NCBI GenBank assembly: GCA_947452295.1
Contig: CANGCK010000036.1
Coordinates: 1-34,661, forward strand
DNA: 34,661 nucleotides
Direction: 5' to 3'
Origin: Sphingobacteriia bacterium
GTDB taxonomy: Bacteria > Bacteroidota > Bacteroidia > Chitinophagales > Chitinophagaceae
Made by a program: the position numbers and the translations under genes
The notes under the pieces: model-generated
Databases searched by the model: none
The model's input: the letters and a program-made list of their open reading frames with translations, nothing else
Told to the model about the DNA's origin: nothing
Part shown: positions 14,781-22,874 of the stretch, piece by piece
Layout of the letters: the number at the start of each line of letters is the position of its first letter
Position numbering within the stretch: position 1 is the stretch's first letter

Positions 14781-17207
14781 TTATTTATTGGTTTTAACTA
14801 CTTGATGCTTGCCATTCATAAAAACATTTGCAGTTGATTTTGTAGCTGATTTTATTTTAAGATTCGTAACTTTTCCACCACTCCAGGCCATGTCTATTTC
14901 ATAATTTCCCCTAGCTTTCAAACCACGCACCTCACCTGCAGGCCATGCTTTAGGTAATGCAGGTAACAATTCTATTTCTGTTTCATTTGATTGTACCAAC
15001 ATTTCTGCTACAGCTGCTGCTCCTCCAAAATTACCATCTATCTGAAACGGTGGGTGTGCATCTAACAAATTTGGATATGTACCGCCTCCATTATTGTAGT
15101 TTTCCCTTATTTCATCGGGTGCTACGTACTTCAACAATTCTCGATACATTTTATATGCATGGTCGCCGTCTTTTAATCGGGCCCATAAATTAATTCTCCA
15201 TCCTTTAGACCATCCGGTTGTTTCATCACCTTTAATTTCCAATGTTTTTTTTGCTGCTGCTGCTATTGCCGGAGTTTTATTTACAGTAACATGCGTGCCG
15301 GGAAACAATCCGTATAAATGGCTTTGGTGCCGATGTTTTGGGTCGGCATCTTCCCAATCGTAATACCATTCTTGTAAATTACCGGCTTTACCAATTTGAT
15401 AAGGATATAATTTATTTAATGCATTATTGATTGTAGCAACAAAAGTCATATCGTTTTTCAAAACACTTTGTGCTGCTATAATATCTAAAAACAATTCTCT
15501 AATCATTGCTAAATCTGCCGTGCCACCAAATGAAGTTCCACCAACAAAACCGTTGGGCATTTTAAACGTATTTTCGGGCGAGGTTGAGGGCGAGGTAATT
15601 AATGCCCCAGTACTATCTGGTATCAACCAAGCCAAACAAAACTCAGCAGCCCCCTTCATTAAAGGATATGCTTTTTGTGTTAAAAATTTTTGGTCTTGTG
15701 TATATAAATAATGTTCCCACAAATGGGTTACTGCCCAAGTTCCACCCATAGGCCAATTGGCCCATACCGGATCTCCATTACCAAAATTACCTACCGGATT
15801 ACTCATAGCCCATATATCGGAATTATGATGCGCTACCCAGCCCGGCATGTTGTAAAACGTTTTTGCAGTAACTTTTCCGGTGTTAGAGAGGTTCCCGATA
15901 AATTGTAAAAAAGGCGTATGCATTTCCGATAAATTGGTGTTTTCTGCCAACCAATAATTTTCTTCTGCATTGATGTTGATGGTATAGTTACTTGACCATG
16001 GTGGTTGTAAATAGGGATTCCATAAGCCCTGCAAATTTGCTGGGACTGCTGCAGTACGTGAACTGCTGATTAATAAATACCGGCCATATTGAAAATACAA
16101 GGTTTCTAAATATGGATCTACTTCACCTGTTGCATATCTTTTTAATCGTTGATCTGTTGGAACATCAGAAGCACTTTCATTTAACAGCTTCAATTCTACA
16201 CGTTTAAAATATGTTTGGTAGTCTTTAATATGGCGTTTTTTTATTTCATTCCATCCTAAATGATTGGCTTGTTGTAATTGTGTTTCGGCGATTGACACAT
16301 TGTTAAGGCCCTTTGTGGCCGGATCTTTATCGAACCCATTAAAACTGGTGGCCATAGATATGTAAATAGTGGCTTCGGTTGCATCTGATAAACTGATGGA
16401 AGTATCTGTTTGAGCTATTTTCCCTGATGTGGATTGAATATTTATTTGTGTTGAAAATCTGGTGCCCCGTTTATCATCAAATACAATGGCATTACGTGAT
16501 TTTTGAACATAATTAGGATCGGCTTTTACCGGTGCAATACCATTGGCTAACAATGTATTTGCTTTTGCCATTTTAGTATATTTCAACAACGATTCAAAAT
16601 TTACCGTAAAAGATAATGCGCCAATTTTTTTACTGGTTAAATGAATGGCAAATATTTTATCGGGGTTAGATACCAAATATTCTCTTTCTATAATATTACT
16701 ATTGGAGGTGGTTTTTACTTTTGCAATGGCCCTGTCAATATCTAACTCTCTGTAATAATCCGTAATATATGGATCATCATTTAAGGTGATTTTTAATGTT
16801 CCTAACGGAGCATATGATTCAGAAAATTTCCCTTGAAGTTTTTTGATTAGATTTCCCGCCTTTTTATAGTTTTTTTCTTTCAACGCTTCGCGTACATCGG
16901 GTAAATTTTTATACGCTTTGGGGTTCATGTTAGGGTCTACCGGCTCGCCCGACCACAGGGTTAAATCGTTCAAATAAATTTTGTCTTCTTTTATCCCACC
17001 AAATACAGTTGCCCCCTGCATTCCATTTCCCAACACCAACGATTCTTCAAAATAATTAGCCGGACTTTCATACCACAATTTCAAGGGAGATTGAATAGCT
17101 TTTACCACTTCTTTTGAAGTTGTTGTTTTTTTAGTTGGCTCCTTTTGAGCTATCACACTGATTGTACATAACAATGGTAGTAAAGAGAGTAACTTGGTTT
17201 TATTCAT
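14781..17207 (-). CDS. secreted GH95-family alpha-L-fucosidase, 808 aa
   Basis: A signal peptide (MNKTKLLSLLPLLCTISVIA) is followed by a Lys/Thr linker and then the GH95 N-terminal beta domain, starting LWYESPANYFEESLVLGNG with FGGIKEDKIYLNDLTLWSGEP. The (alpha/alpha)6 catalytic domain contains WSSNYTININAEENYW around residue 411. Its paired asparagines are the catalytic Asn-x-Asn known in this family. It also has GDETTGWSKGW near 660 and PPFQIDGNFGG near 722. Total length is normal for GH95, whose members release alpha-1,2-fucose (or related alpha-galactose) from glycans by inversion. The C-terminal beta domain is intact. It is expressed alone with no SusCD pair nearby, so it is not part of an evident polysaccharide utilisation locus. 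Confidence 0.92.
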   Translation of the reverse strand: MNKTKLLSLLPLLCTISVIAQKEPTKKTTTSKEVVKAIQSPLKLWYESPANYFEESLVLGNGMQGATVFGGIKEDKIYLNDLTLWSGEPVDPNMNPKAYKNLPDVREALKEKNYKKAGNLIKKLQGKFSESYAPLGTLKITLNDDPYITDYYRELDIDRAIAKVKTTSNSNIIEREYLVSNPDKIFAIHLTSKKIGALSFTVNFESLLKYTKMAKANTLLANGIAPVKADPNYVQKSRNAIVFDDKRGTRFSTQINIQSTSGKIAQTDTSISLSDATEATIYISMATSFNGFDKDPATKGLNNVSIAETQLQQANHLGWNEIKKRHIKDYQTYFKRVELKLLNESASDVPTDQRLKRYATGEVDPYLETLYFQYGRYLLISSSRTAAVPANLQGLWNPYLQPPWSSNYTININAEENYWLAENTNLSEMHTPFLQFIGNLSNTGKVTAKTFYNMPGWVAHHNSDIWAMSNPVGNFGNGDPVWANWPMGGTWAVTHLWEHYLYTQDQKFLTQKAYPLMKGAAEFCLAWLIPDSTGALITSPSTSPENTFKMPNGFVGGTSFGGTADLAMIRELFLDIIAAQSVLKNDMTFVATINNALNKLYPYQIGKAGNLQEWYYDWEDADPKHRHQSHLYGLFPGTHVTVNKTPAIAAAAKKTLEIKGDETTGWSKGWRINLWARLKDGDHAYKMYRELLKYVAPDEIRENYNNGGGTYPNLLDAHPPFQIDGNFGGAAAVAEMLVQSNETEIELLPALPKAWPAGEVRGLKARGNYEIDMAWSGGKVTNLKIKSATKSTANVFMNGKHQVVKTNK

Positions 17208-17303
17208 ACAATAAATCGGTAAATGATTGATATAAAAATAAGGTAAATTAACCTTTTTCTCACAACATAAAAAATAATCCCTTTTAGATGTTACTCGAGA
17301 AAA

Positions 17304-17876
17304 TCACTTAATCAAGCTGTTGCATTTATTGCAAAATAAAATTTGTTCATTGTCTACCTGTGCTATTGTGCCACCTGCATCATTCATTAAACAGTGTTTA
17401 TTTCCACTAGTACAATGTGGCAGTCCTATATTATGCCCTATTTCATGTATAGCCACTTTGTTTAATCGGTCTATAAATTGAGCATTTACTACTTTTCGCT
17501 TTAGTCTATATGTAGAAATTACACAAGTGCTGCCCGGTCTATACCCGAATCCAAAAACACCCCACTCTTTAATATTACCTTTTGCTGTAGCTATGTCTTT
17601 TTCTGTTATTATTAATACATTTTTATTGGATGAAAACTTTCGGAGAATGTTTCCCGCTTCGTATCTGGTTTTACTATCAGCTAAAATGTCCGGCGTAAAA
17701 TTAACCATCGGTTTTATTTCACATGATCGATGATAAAAAAGTTCCATCGATTTTTTTACTTTGTGAATGGTAGTTGTGTTTACTTTTCCCAATGGCTGAA
17801 TATAAATGGGCGCTTTGCGTTGAGCAGATACTATAGTAGTAAAAAGAATTAAACCATAGATCAAACAAGTTTTCAT
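17304..17876 (-). CDS. secreted archaemetzincin-like metalloprotease, 190 aa
   Basis: The zinc site HEIGHNIGLPHC (residues 144-155) and the following Cys residues (C162 in HCLM, then C182 and C185 in FCNKC) reproduce the archaemetzincin signature HExxHxxGxxHC...CxM...CxxC. The four Cys are expected to bind a second, structural zinc. I start it at ATG 17876, because this gives a clean signal peptide (MKTCLIYGLILFTTIVSAQR). The longer frame to 17915 adds a poorly hydrophobic leader. Archaemetzincins are mostly cytoplasmic in archaea and bacteria, so an exported version is notable. Residues 107-125 (GVFGFGYRPGSTCVISTYRL) fit the conserved core before the zinc helix. It is probably a small neutral peptidase; the substrate is unknown. 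Confidence 0.88.
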   Translation of the reverse strand: MKTCLIYGLILFTTIVSAQRKAPIYIQPLGKVNTTTIHKVKKSMELFYHRSCEIKPMVNFTPDILADSKTRYEAGNILRKFSSNKNVLIITEKDIATAKGNIKEWGVFGFGYRPGSTCVISTYRLKRKVVNAQFIDRLNKVAIHEIGHNIGLPHCTSGNKHCLMNDAGGTIAQVDNEQILFCNKCNSLIK

Positions 17877-17963
17877 TTGTATAATAATTTTTATTGGTTG
17901 CGAATTCCTATACATACAATTTTATATTCATGGCTCTTATTATATGTTTTAGGGAATCATTAA

Positions 17964-18710
17964 TTAAAATGCTTCATAATCTTCAATGTTCAAAATTTTA
18001 TGGAAAAAATAGCTATCTAAATCCTTTTTTGAATAGTTCAAAACAGGATGCCATTTTTTTTCAATAGGCATTAGTACTTCAATAGATGACGAATCGGGAA
18101 ATAATTTATAATCCATTTTATCATCAGTAGTGCAAATATATCCGGGGTAATAATAATGCATTTTAAGCTGTTTACAATAATCTAGGGTTTTAAGCATTAA
18201 ATACTTACCTAAACTGTGTTTTTTATAGTGGGGGTGATAAAAGTTTAAAATAGCCATCGATGCTTTTACTCCAATATCAAAATAACCTACTGCAATTAAG
18301 GTTGCTTCATCCCAAACTTCTATCATCCAAGAATTAAATGGATTAATTGTAGCTTCTTTATTTAACATGCAATCTCTACAAGAAGCATAAGTTTCAAAAT
18401 TTATTGCCATTTTATAAATGCTGAACAAGTCTTCTATTTCATTGGTTATTTCTGCGGGCTTAAACAACACGTTAAATGAGGCGCATTTTTTTCGGATTCG
18501 TTTTGAAGCCGTTGATTCGCTAAAACTATTTAAAACCGTTCTTAGCCAAAATACCGGACCAAAAAAATGTCCATTTTCATTTCGATTAAAAAAAACCTGA
18601 TGAGTGGTAAAAAGGGCACCTCTCATTCGGTAAAAGCCCAATGAAAGATACTCATCTAATCGTTCTCCTATAAAACCCCGTTCATCTGGTTCAATATATT
18701 CATCAAACAT
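17964..18710 (-). CDS. arginyl/leucyl-tRNA-protein transferase (ATE/Bpt-like), 248 aa
   Basis: The C-terminal half carries the ATE/Bpt acyltransferase signature: EVWDEATLIAVGYFDIG, MAILNFYHPHYKKHSLGKYL and MHYYYPGYI with DKMDYK following. This is the GNAT-like fold that transfers an amino acid from tRNA onto protein N-termini for the N-degron pathway. The N-terminal half (GFYRMRGALFTTHQVFFN) is divergent from the usual Cys-rich ATE/Bpt N-terminus. I use ATG 18710 rather than the upstream frame at 18752, because DEYIEPDERGFIGERLDEYL then opens the protein without a spurious hydrophobic leader. The AAA ATPase gene lies 75 bp upstream on the same strand. ClpS/ClpAP are not in the window. Confidence 0.8.
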   Translation of the reverse strand: MFDEYIEPDERGFIGERLDEYLSLGFYRMRGALFTTHQVFFNRNENGHFFGPVFWLRTVLNSFSESTASKRIRKKCASFNVLFKPAEITNEIEDLFSIYKMAINFETYASCRDCMLNKEATINPFNSWMIEVWDEATLIAVGYFDIGVKASMAILNFYHPHYKKHSLGKYLMLKTLDYCKQLKMHYYYPGYICTTDDKMDYKLFPDSSSIEVLMPIEKKWHPVLNYSKKDLDSYFFHKILNIEDYEAF

Positions 18711-18785
18711 TATTACGCAGTTTTTTACAAAAATACTGAATGCATAATACAATTGTACAGTATTAATAATTTGAAGAACATTGGC

Positions 18786-19868
18786 TTACACCGCTCTATT
18801 TAAAAAACCAATCGGTTGTCTTTCTGTTTTATAATTTACATCTTCCTGACTGATATTAAATATTTCTGCCAAAGTCATGGGTTTATTAACCATGTAATTA
18901 TGAATGCCATTTCTAGCCAATAATTGACTGCTTTTATCGATAGTTAAGGGTTTAAACTCGTATAGTCCATTTAAACGACCTTTTCTTAATAATGCCTTGT
19001 CTATATTGTTTAGGTGTGTATTAAATGTTGCAATAATTTGTATACCCAAGCTTTCTCCCAATAAACCATCGGTAATATTCAACAACATAGAAATACTAGA
19101 GTTCTTACCATCTTCTCTAGACACCAATAATTGTTCTGCATCTTCAATCACAAAAACAGTATTGGCGCTCTCTATCAATAATCGGGTAAAGGTGGGCGAA
19201 TCTAAATTACATGCGATGGAAGGCGGCATAAATACCACTTCTTTTTTTAAACGATGAACCAAGTAACGGATATAAGTTGATTTGCCTGTTCCTGGGTCGC
19301 CATGAAATAAATAGATGCCCGATTTGTTTTGTTGCTGTAAGCGCTTTACGATTTCATTATGCTTCGGCAATAAATCATCATTATAGTGTAGCGGTAATTT
19401 AACTTTTGGTTTTGGTAAGTTTATATCGGTAGTGTCTAAACCATCCATACCGCCAATAATTAATTTTATACTGCTGGTATGCTTTGATTTTAATTTAAAA
19501 GAATATGCCACATCAATTAACGCTTTAGCAATATCAGCTTGTTCAATTGAATATGCAACAACCACACATCCATCTTCTAAATTTACAACAATTTCATTGT
19601 CTAAAATAATATGCGCAAAACTCTCCTCCATTTTTTTCTCGTTCCATTTAAAATATTCCTTCGAATATGCTGAAACTACTTTGTATTCCGACTGTGTAAA
19701 AATCCATTTTTTAAATCGTACCAAATCAATTTTGCTAATCGATTTAATACTTGCGATTTTTTCAAATAATCCAAAATACAATCGCGACAAATTTATATAT
19801 CCTCTTCTGTCGTCTAATACTTGAATTTGTGTTGACTTAAGCGCTGGTGTTTTGAAGGTTGCTTGCAT
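18786..19868 (-). CDS. BCS1-like AAA ATPase, 360 aa
   Basis: The C-terminal AAA+ module has Walker A GDPGTGKSTYIRYL (residues about 190-203 from the ATG start), Walker B VFVIEDAEQLL near 240, the sensor-1 region IIATFNTHLNNID, and LLRKGRLNGLYEF, which holds the arginine-finger region. This arrangement resembles BCS1-type AAA proteins widespread in Bacteroidota. The 160-residue N-terminal part (QIQVLDDRRGYINLSRLYFG ...) has no obvious enzyme motif and may recognise a substrate. No membrane anchor is visible, unlike mitochondrial Bcs1. ATG 19868 is preferred to the TTG at 19889, which would add seven residues. It lies just upstream of the tRNA-protein transferase gene on the same strand. Confidence 0.82.
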   Translation of the reverse strand: MQATFKTPALKSTQIQVLDDRRGYINLSRLYFGLFEKIASIKSISKIDLVRFKKWIFTQSEYKVVSAYSKEYFKWNEKKMEESFAHIILDNEIVVNLEDGCVVVAYSIEQADIAKALIDVAYSFKLKSKHTSSIKLIIGGMDGLDTTDINLPKPKVKLPLHYNDDLLPKHNEIVKRLQQQNKSGIYLFHGDPGTGKSTYIRYLVHRLKKEVVFMPPSIACNLDSPTFTRLLIESANTVFVIEDAEQLLVSREDGKNSSISMLLNITDGLLGESLGIQIIATFNTHLNNIDKALLRKGRLNGLYEFKPLTIDKSSQLLARNGIHNYMVNKPMTLAEIFNISQEDVNYKTERQPIGFLNRAV

Positions 19869-20025
19869 AGTAGTTGTTAAGATGTGCAAAGAAACCTTGT
19901 TAGATTGTAATCTATTTACAATGAGAAATTACCAAAGCAAACAAAACGTTAAATAAATGATTAGCTATTGTGAGAAATGTTTACCGATTTATTGTGATTG
20001 TTTTATCACTCTTTTGATAGATCTA

Positions 20026-20829
20026 CTACTCCTCCTTTACGCCTTTTTGCAATTGTTGCCAGGTTTGATTATTGAATATAGTTTCATATTGAACTTGTTT
20101 GTTTTTACTATATGCTACAATATATGTTGATCTTTCAATTGGATTGGGATGAGTACTTACCCAATTACCAACACCTTGGCTTGAATAGTTGTTTGTTTTA
20201 GAAAGATTAAATAAAAAATCGGCAAATGGTAATGGATTAATTAATGTGTTTTGCAAATAGTCTACCGCTTTTATGTCTGCCTCTTTTTCTAAAGATCTAT
20301 CAAACGCAGTTGAAGACAGTATTTTTACGGTTTGATTGATAATTTCTGCTCCCCCATTTCCCTTGCTTATTGAACTGATAACAGAAATCCCTAACTGCTT
20401 TAACAACTTTTTCATCACATGATTTAACGCTATATGTGCAAGTTCATGACTTATAACCCCACATAATGCTTCCTCATTTTGTGCAGCAGCAATTAATCCT
20501 GTATATAATATAAGGTGATTATTGGGCAATGCAAAAGCATTTACTTCTTCTTTAATAATAATATGCACTTTTATTGATTGAGGATCAATAGAATTGCTTA
20601 CACAAATTTTATTGACAAGACTATTAATTAAAGTATCTACAAACGTATTTTTATTTAGTTTTTCTGTTTTAGTATAAGATTCCCAAATAATATCACCCAA
20701 TTTTTTTTGGGTCTCATTGGTTATTCTTTCGACCTTTAAAATATTAACCCAATTAATTTTAGCTAAACAGTACCATACTGTAAAAAATAATGCTACAATT
20801 AAAATTCCTTGAATCAATAATTTATTCAT
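20026..20829 (-). CDS. M48-family zinc metalloprotease, 267 aa
   Basis: An N-terminal membrane segment (LLIQGILIVALFFTVWYCLA) is followed by an M48 peptidase domain. HELAH (about residues 128-132) is the zinc-binding HExxH. The later SLEKEADIKAVDYL supplies the third ligand Glu. The AFALPNNHLILYTGLIAAAQNEEAL segment just before is typical of HtpX/Oma1/BepA-like M48 proteins. WVSTHPNPIERSTYI near the C-terminus is also conserved. ATG 20829 sits 2 bp after the stop of the upstream gene, supporting translational coupling. It is the fourth gene of a membrane-protein operon. It probably acts at the membrane in envelope protein turnover. Confidence 0.88.
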   Translation of the reverse strand: MNKLLIQGILIVALFFTVWYCLAKINWVNILKVERITNETQKKLGDIIWESYTKTEKLNKNTFVDTLINSLVNKICVSNSIDPQSIKVHIIIKEEVNAFALPNNHLILYTGLIAAAQNEEALCGVISHELAHIALNHVMKKLLKQLGISVISSISKGNGGAEIINQTVKILSSTAFDRSLEKEADIKAVDYLQNTLINPLPFADFLFNLSKTNNYSSQGVGNWVSTHPNPIERSTYIVAYSKNKQVQYETIFNNQTWQQLQKGVKEE

Positions 20830-20831
20830 AA

Positions 20832-21263
20832 TTATGGTTTGCAAATTAAATTAGTGAGTGTACCATAAAACCACCATTCAACATGAATGCCTTTTCTTGT
20901 TTTTATTGCTGTATTGATGGTTACAATAAATTCAACAATATTATATATTAAGACTGTTATTAAATAGGCAATGTATTGATTGGTAATTCTTTCATCTGAA
21001 AATAAAATAGAAACTGTCCACCAAAACAATGCACTATTAATAAACAGCATAGAAACCTGCGAAATCAAAGCTTGTATGCAATGCCATCTTACATAATAAG
21101 TGCCACGCCTATTGCCTAAATAAAAACCCAAAGTAGCCAATAAATTGAGTATTGGTAAAGGTAATCCTGCAATTATTGCTATTAAAGACATTAAATAACT
21201 ATTAGAAGCTTTTTCGGATTCATGTTCCGTTGGTGGAATTAAAAATTTGGCTGTATTTGTCAT
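20832..21263 (-). CDS. DUF4870-like integral membrane protein, 143 aa
   Basis: Hydrophobic segments cover most of the protein: LMSLIAIIAGLPLPILNLLA, QALISQVSMLFINSALFWW and YIAYLITVLIYNIVEFIV. NRRGTYYVRWHCIQALISQ is the conserved His-containing motif of DUF4870/Tic20-like proteins, and AIKTRKGIHVEWWF near the end is consistent with that family. I choose ATG 21263, because its ATGA overlaps the stop of the DUF2752 gene by 4 bp. ATG 21284 would overlap more. It is in an operon with TM2, DUF2752 and M48 genes. The function of the family is unknown. Confidence 0.72.
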   Translation of the reverse strand: MTNTAKFLIPPTEHESEKASNSYLMSLIAIIAGLPLPILNLLATLGFYLGNRRGTYYVRWHCIQALISQVSMLFINSALFWWTVSILFSDERITNQYIAYLITVLIYNIVEFIVTINTAIKTRKGIHVEWWFYGTLTNLICKP

Positions 21264-21739
21264 AGACCTTTTGTAATGTTCCATATCCAGTTCACAATAA
21301 TTAAAAAAAATATGGGTATTGCTATTGGCGGTTTCTTCAACATACTTTCTACTTTATAATAAAAAGTATATACTGTTTTTTGTTTGGTAACTAAATCAAC
21401 AATAAGCCAAGGCGGAAATACCAACATGATTAGAGCAACTAGATATCCTAACGGATTTAATAGAAATGCATAACAAAAATCTCCTCTTAGCAAGGAAATA
21501 ATCGACCGTGTGGTACCACAAGATGGGCAGGGTATACCCGATATTTGTTTGATAAAACACCCTTCAAATGCTGCGTTTTCCTCAATGGTTTTAAAAATAT
21601 AAACCAACCATGCATACCCTGCCGTAAACAAAGAGATTAATAATAAATATAATTTATTTCTTGTCAAACCCTTTAGTATAAAAACGGTTGAACTTTTTGC
21701 ATGTTTTTTTCTCTTGTTGCCGATTGAATTAAAAACCAA
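21260..21739 (-). CDS. DUF2752 membrane protein, 159 aa
   Basis: CPSCGTTRS (residues 71-79), preceded by ISGIP, is the unmistakable DUF2752 signature, with two Cys positioned for metal or thiol chemistry. Membrane segments surround it: LYLLLISLFTAGYAWLVYIF, FLLNPLGYLVALIMLVFPPWLIVDLV and the C-terminal IPIFFLIIVNWIW. The frame overlaps the TM2 gene by 67 bp. A TTG at 21667, just after the TM2 stop, could be the real start and would remove the basic N-terminal residues. The family has no established activity and is repeatedly found beside TM2 and DUF4870-type genes in Bacteroidota, as here. Confidence 0.85.
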   Translation of the reverse strand: MVFNSIGNKRKKHAKSSTVFILKGLTRNKLYLLLISLFTAGYAWLVYIFKTIEENAAFEGCFIKQISGIPCPSCGTTRSIISLLRGDFCYAFLLNPLGYLVALIMLVFPPWLIVDLVTKQKTVYTFYYKVESMLKKPPIAIPIFFLIIVNWIWNITKGL

Positions 21740-22011
21740 TCAACAATTGTCCATATACCAAATCCACCGCAAGTTAGTAACTTGCCCACACCAAGTCCGA
21801 TGTCCCCAAGAATAAACCGATCAATACCCAATGAACCAGCTAATATCGAAATTATTAAACTTGTTGTTGGGTCTTTAAGTTGAACGGTAGAAATCATTGG
21901 CCATTTACTGTCATCTACTGCTAGCAATCTTTCTCTAATTGCATTTAAATGATGGCTTTCAAAAAATTTTGCGTTAGACATAATAAACATGTCTACTTTT
22001 TGTGCATCCAT
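21673..22011 (-). CDS. TM2-domain protein, 112 aa
   Basis: Residues about 45-97 form a TM2 domain: KDPTTSLIISILAGSLGIDRFILGDIGLGVGKLLT then GGFGIWTIVDWFLI. This is two membrane helices joined by the family's conserved Asp-Arg-Phe loop. The N-terminal 40 residues are soluble and charged, and could include a short interaction helix. It is the first gene of the operon that runs through DUF2752, the DUF4870-like gene and the M48 protease. TM2 proteins are common but not understood in bacteria. Two further in-frame ATGs lie within ten residues of the chosen start. Confidence 0.87.
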   Translation of the reverse strand: MDAQKVDMFIMSNAKFFESHHLNAIRERLLAVDDSKWPMISTVQLKDPTTSLIISILAGSLGIDRFILGDIGLGVGKLLTCGGFGIWTIVDWFLIQSATREKNMQKVQPFLY

Positions 22012-22204
22012 TGCATTAATTTTTGGTTTTTAACAACTGTTTTTTACTGCTTTTACATTAATCTCAAGTGTATGAGACACAACTTCAATTATAAAAACAA
22101 GTGTTTTAACAATTGGTGTGGATTCATAAAAGGATTGGAGATGTAACAGCAATTATATACAAGATATATTTTTTTATTGAAAACTCAAATTATCGTTTAG
22201 CGCA

Positions 22205-22852
22205 TTATTCATTTATTACCGGATAATATATTTCGCCCCAATCTTCTTGCGCATTTTCCATTAATATATCGATAATTATAGGTATAAGTAATTGAAGCAT
22301 ATTACATCCTTGTTTTACTTGTTCTCTATTTACTTTACTTTTATAAGTTGCTCCGCCGTGTATTAATTGGTTTCTCAACGTATATAATCTATCTAATACC
22401 TGTTCTAACAAATTGGTTACTTTTTGATTAGATAAATATTTTAGTGAATCGGCAATTGATTTTTCGTGTAACAATTTCCAGTTAATACTTTCTCCACGCT
22501 GATAATCCCAAAATGGCTTAAACACATATTTATTTTCGATTAATACGCGTATCGTTCCCGAAAACTTATTCCATAATAATTGATAAAATCTTTTTTCAAC
22601 ATCATAATTTACCAGTTTTTGTATAAATTCTCGGAAGTTTTCTTTTTCAGACAACAACTCTTCCTTAGATACATTTATTGCATAGCAAGCATTAAATGAA
22701 ATCCACAAACTAATAAATTGTATATCTCCATTGCCCTTACTTTGTTCTGCGCAGTTTAACCAGCTGATCGATCTGTGTAACCGAATGGCAATATCTTCCG
22801 ATACATTACCCTGAATTTTTTTTAGTTTTAATTTAAGTTGAGATGCAATCAT
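22205..22852 (-). CDS. HEPN (Apea-like) domain protein, putative RNase, 215 aa
   Basis: The C-terminal helix contains LYTLRNQLIHGGAT. The R160-N161...H165 spacing is the Rx4-6H catalytic motif of HEPN ribonucleases, and the preceding helix (NLLEQVLDRLY) fits the fold. FISLWISFNACYAIN near residue 50 is a conserved hydrophobic block in Apea-like HEPN proteins. The rest is helical, with no membrane segment or signal. It starts 22 bp after the WYL regulator gene on the same strand, so the two are probably co-transcribed. Toxin or abortive-infection HEPN RNases are often paired with a control protein. Whether this one is active, and whether the WYL protein controls it, is inference. Confidence 0.78.
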   Translation of the reverse strand: MIASQLKLKLKKIQGNVSEDIAIRLHRSISWLNCAEQSKGNGDIQFISLWISFNACYAINVSKEELLSEKENFREFIQKLVNYDVEKRFYQLLWNKFSGTIRVLIENKYVFKPFWDYQRGESINWKLLHEKSIADSLKYLSNQKVTNLLEQVLDRLYTLRNQLIHGGATYKSKVNREQVKQGCNMLQLLIPIIIDILMENAQEDWGEIYYPVINE

Positions 22853-22874
22853 TGATTAAAATTGTATTTGTTTT

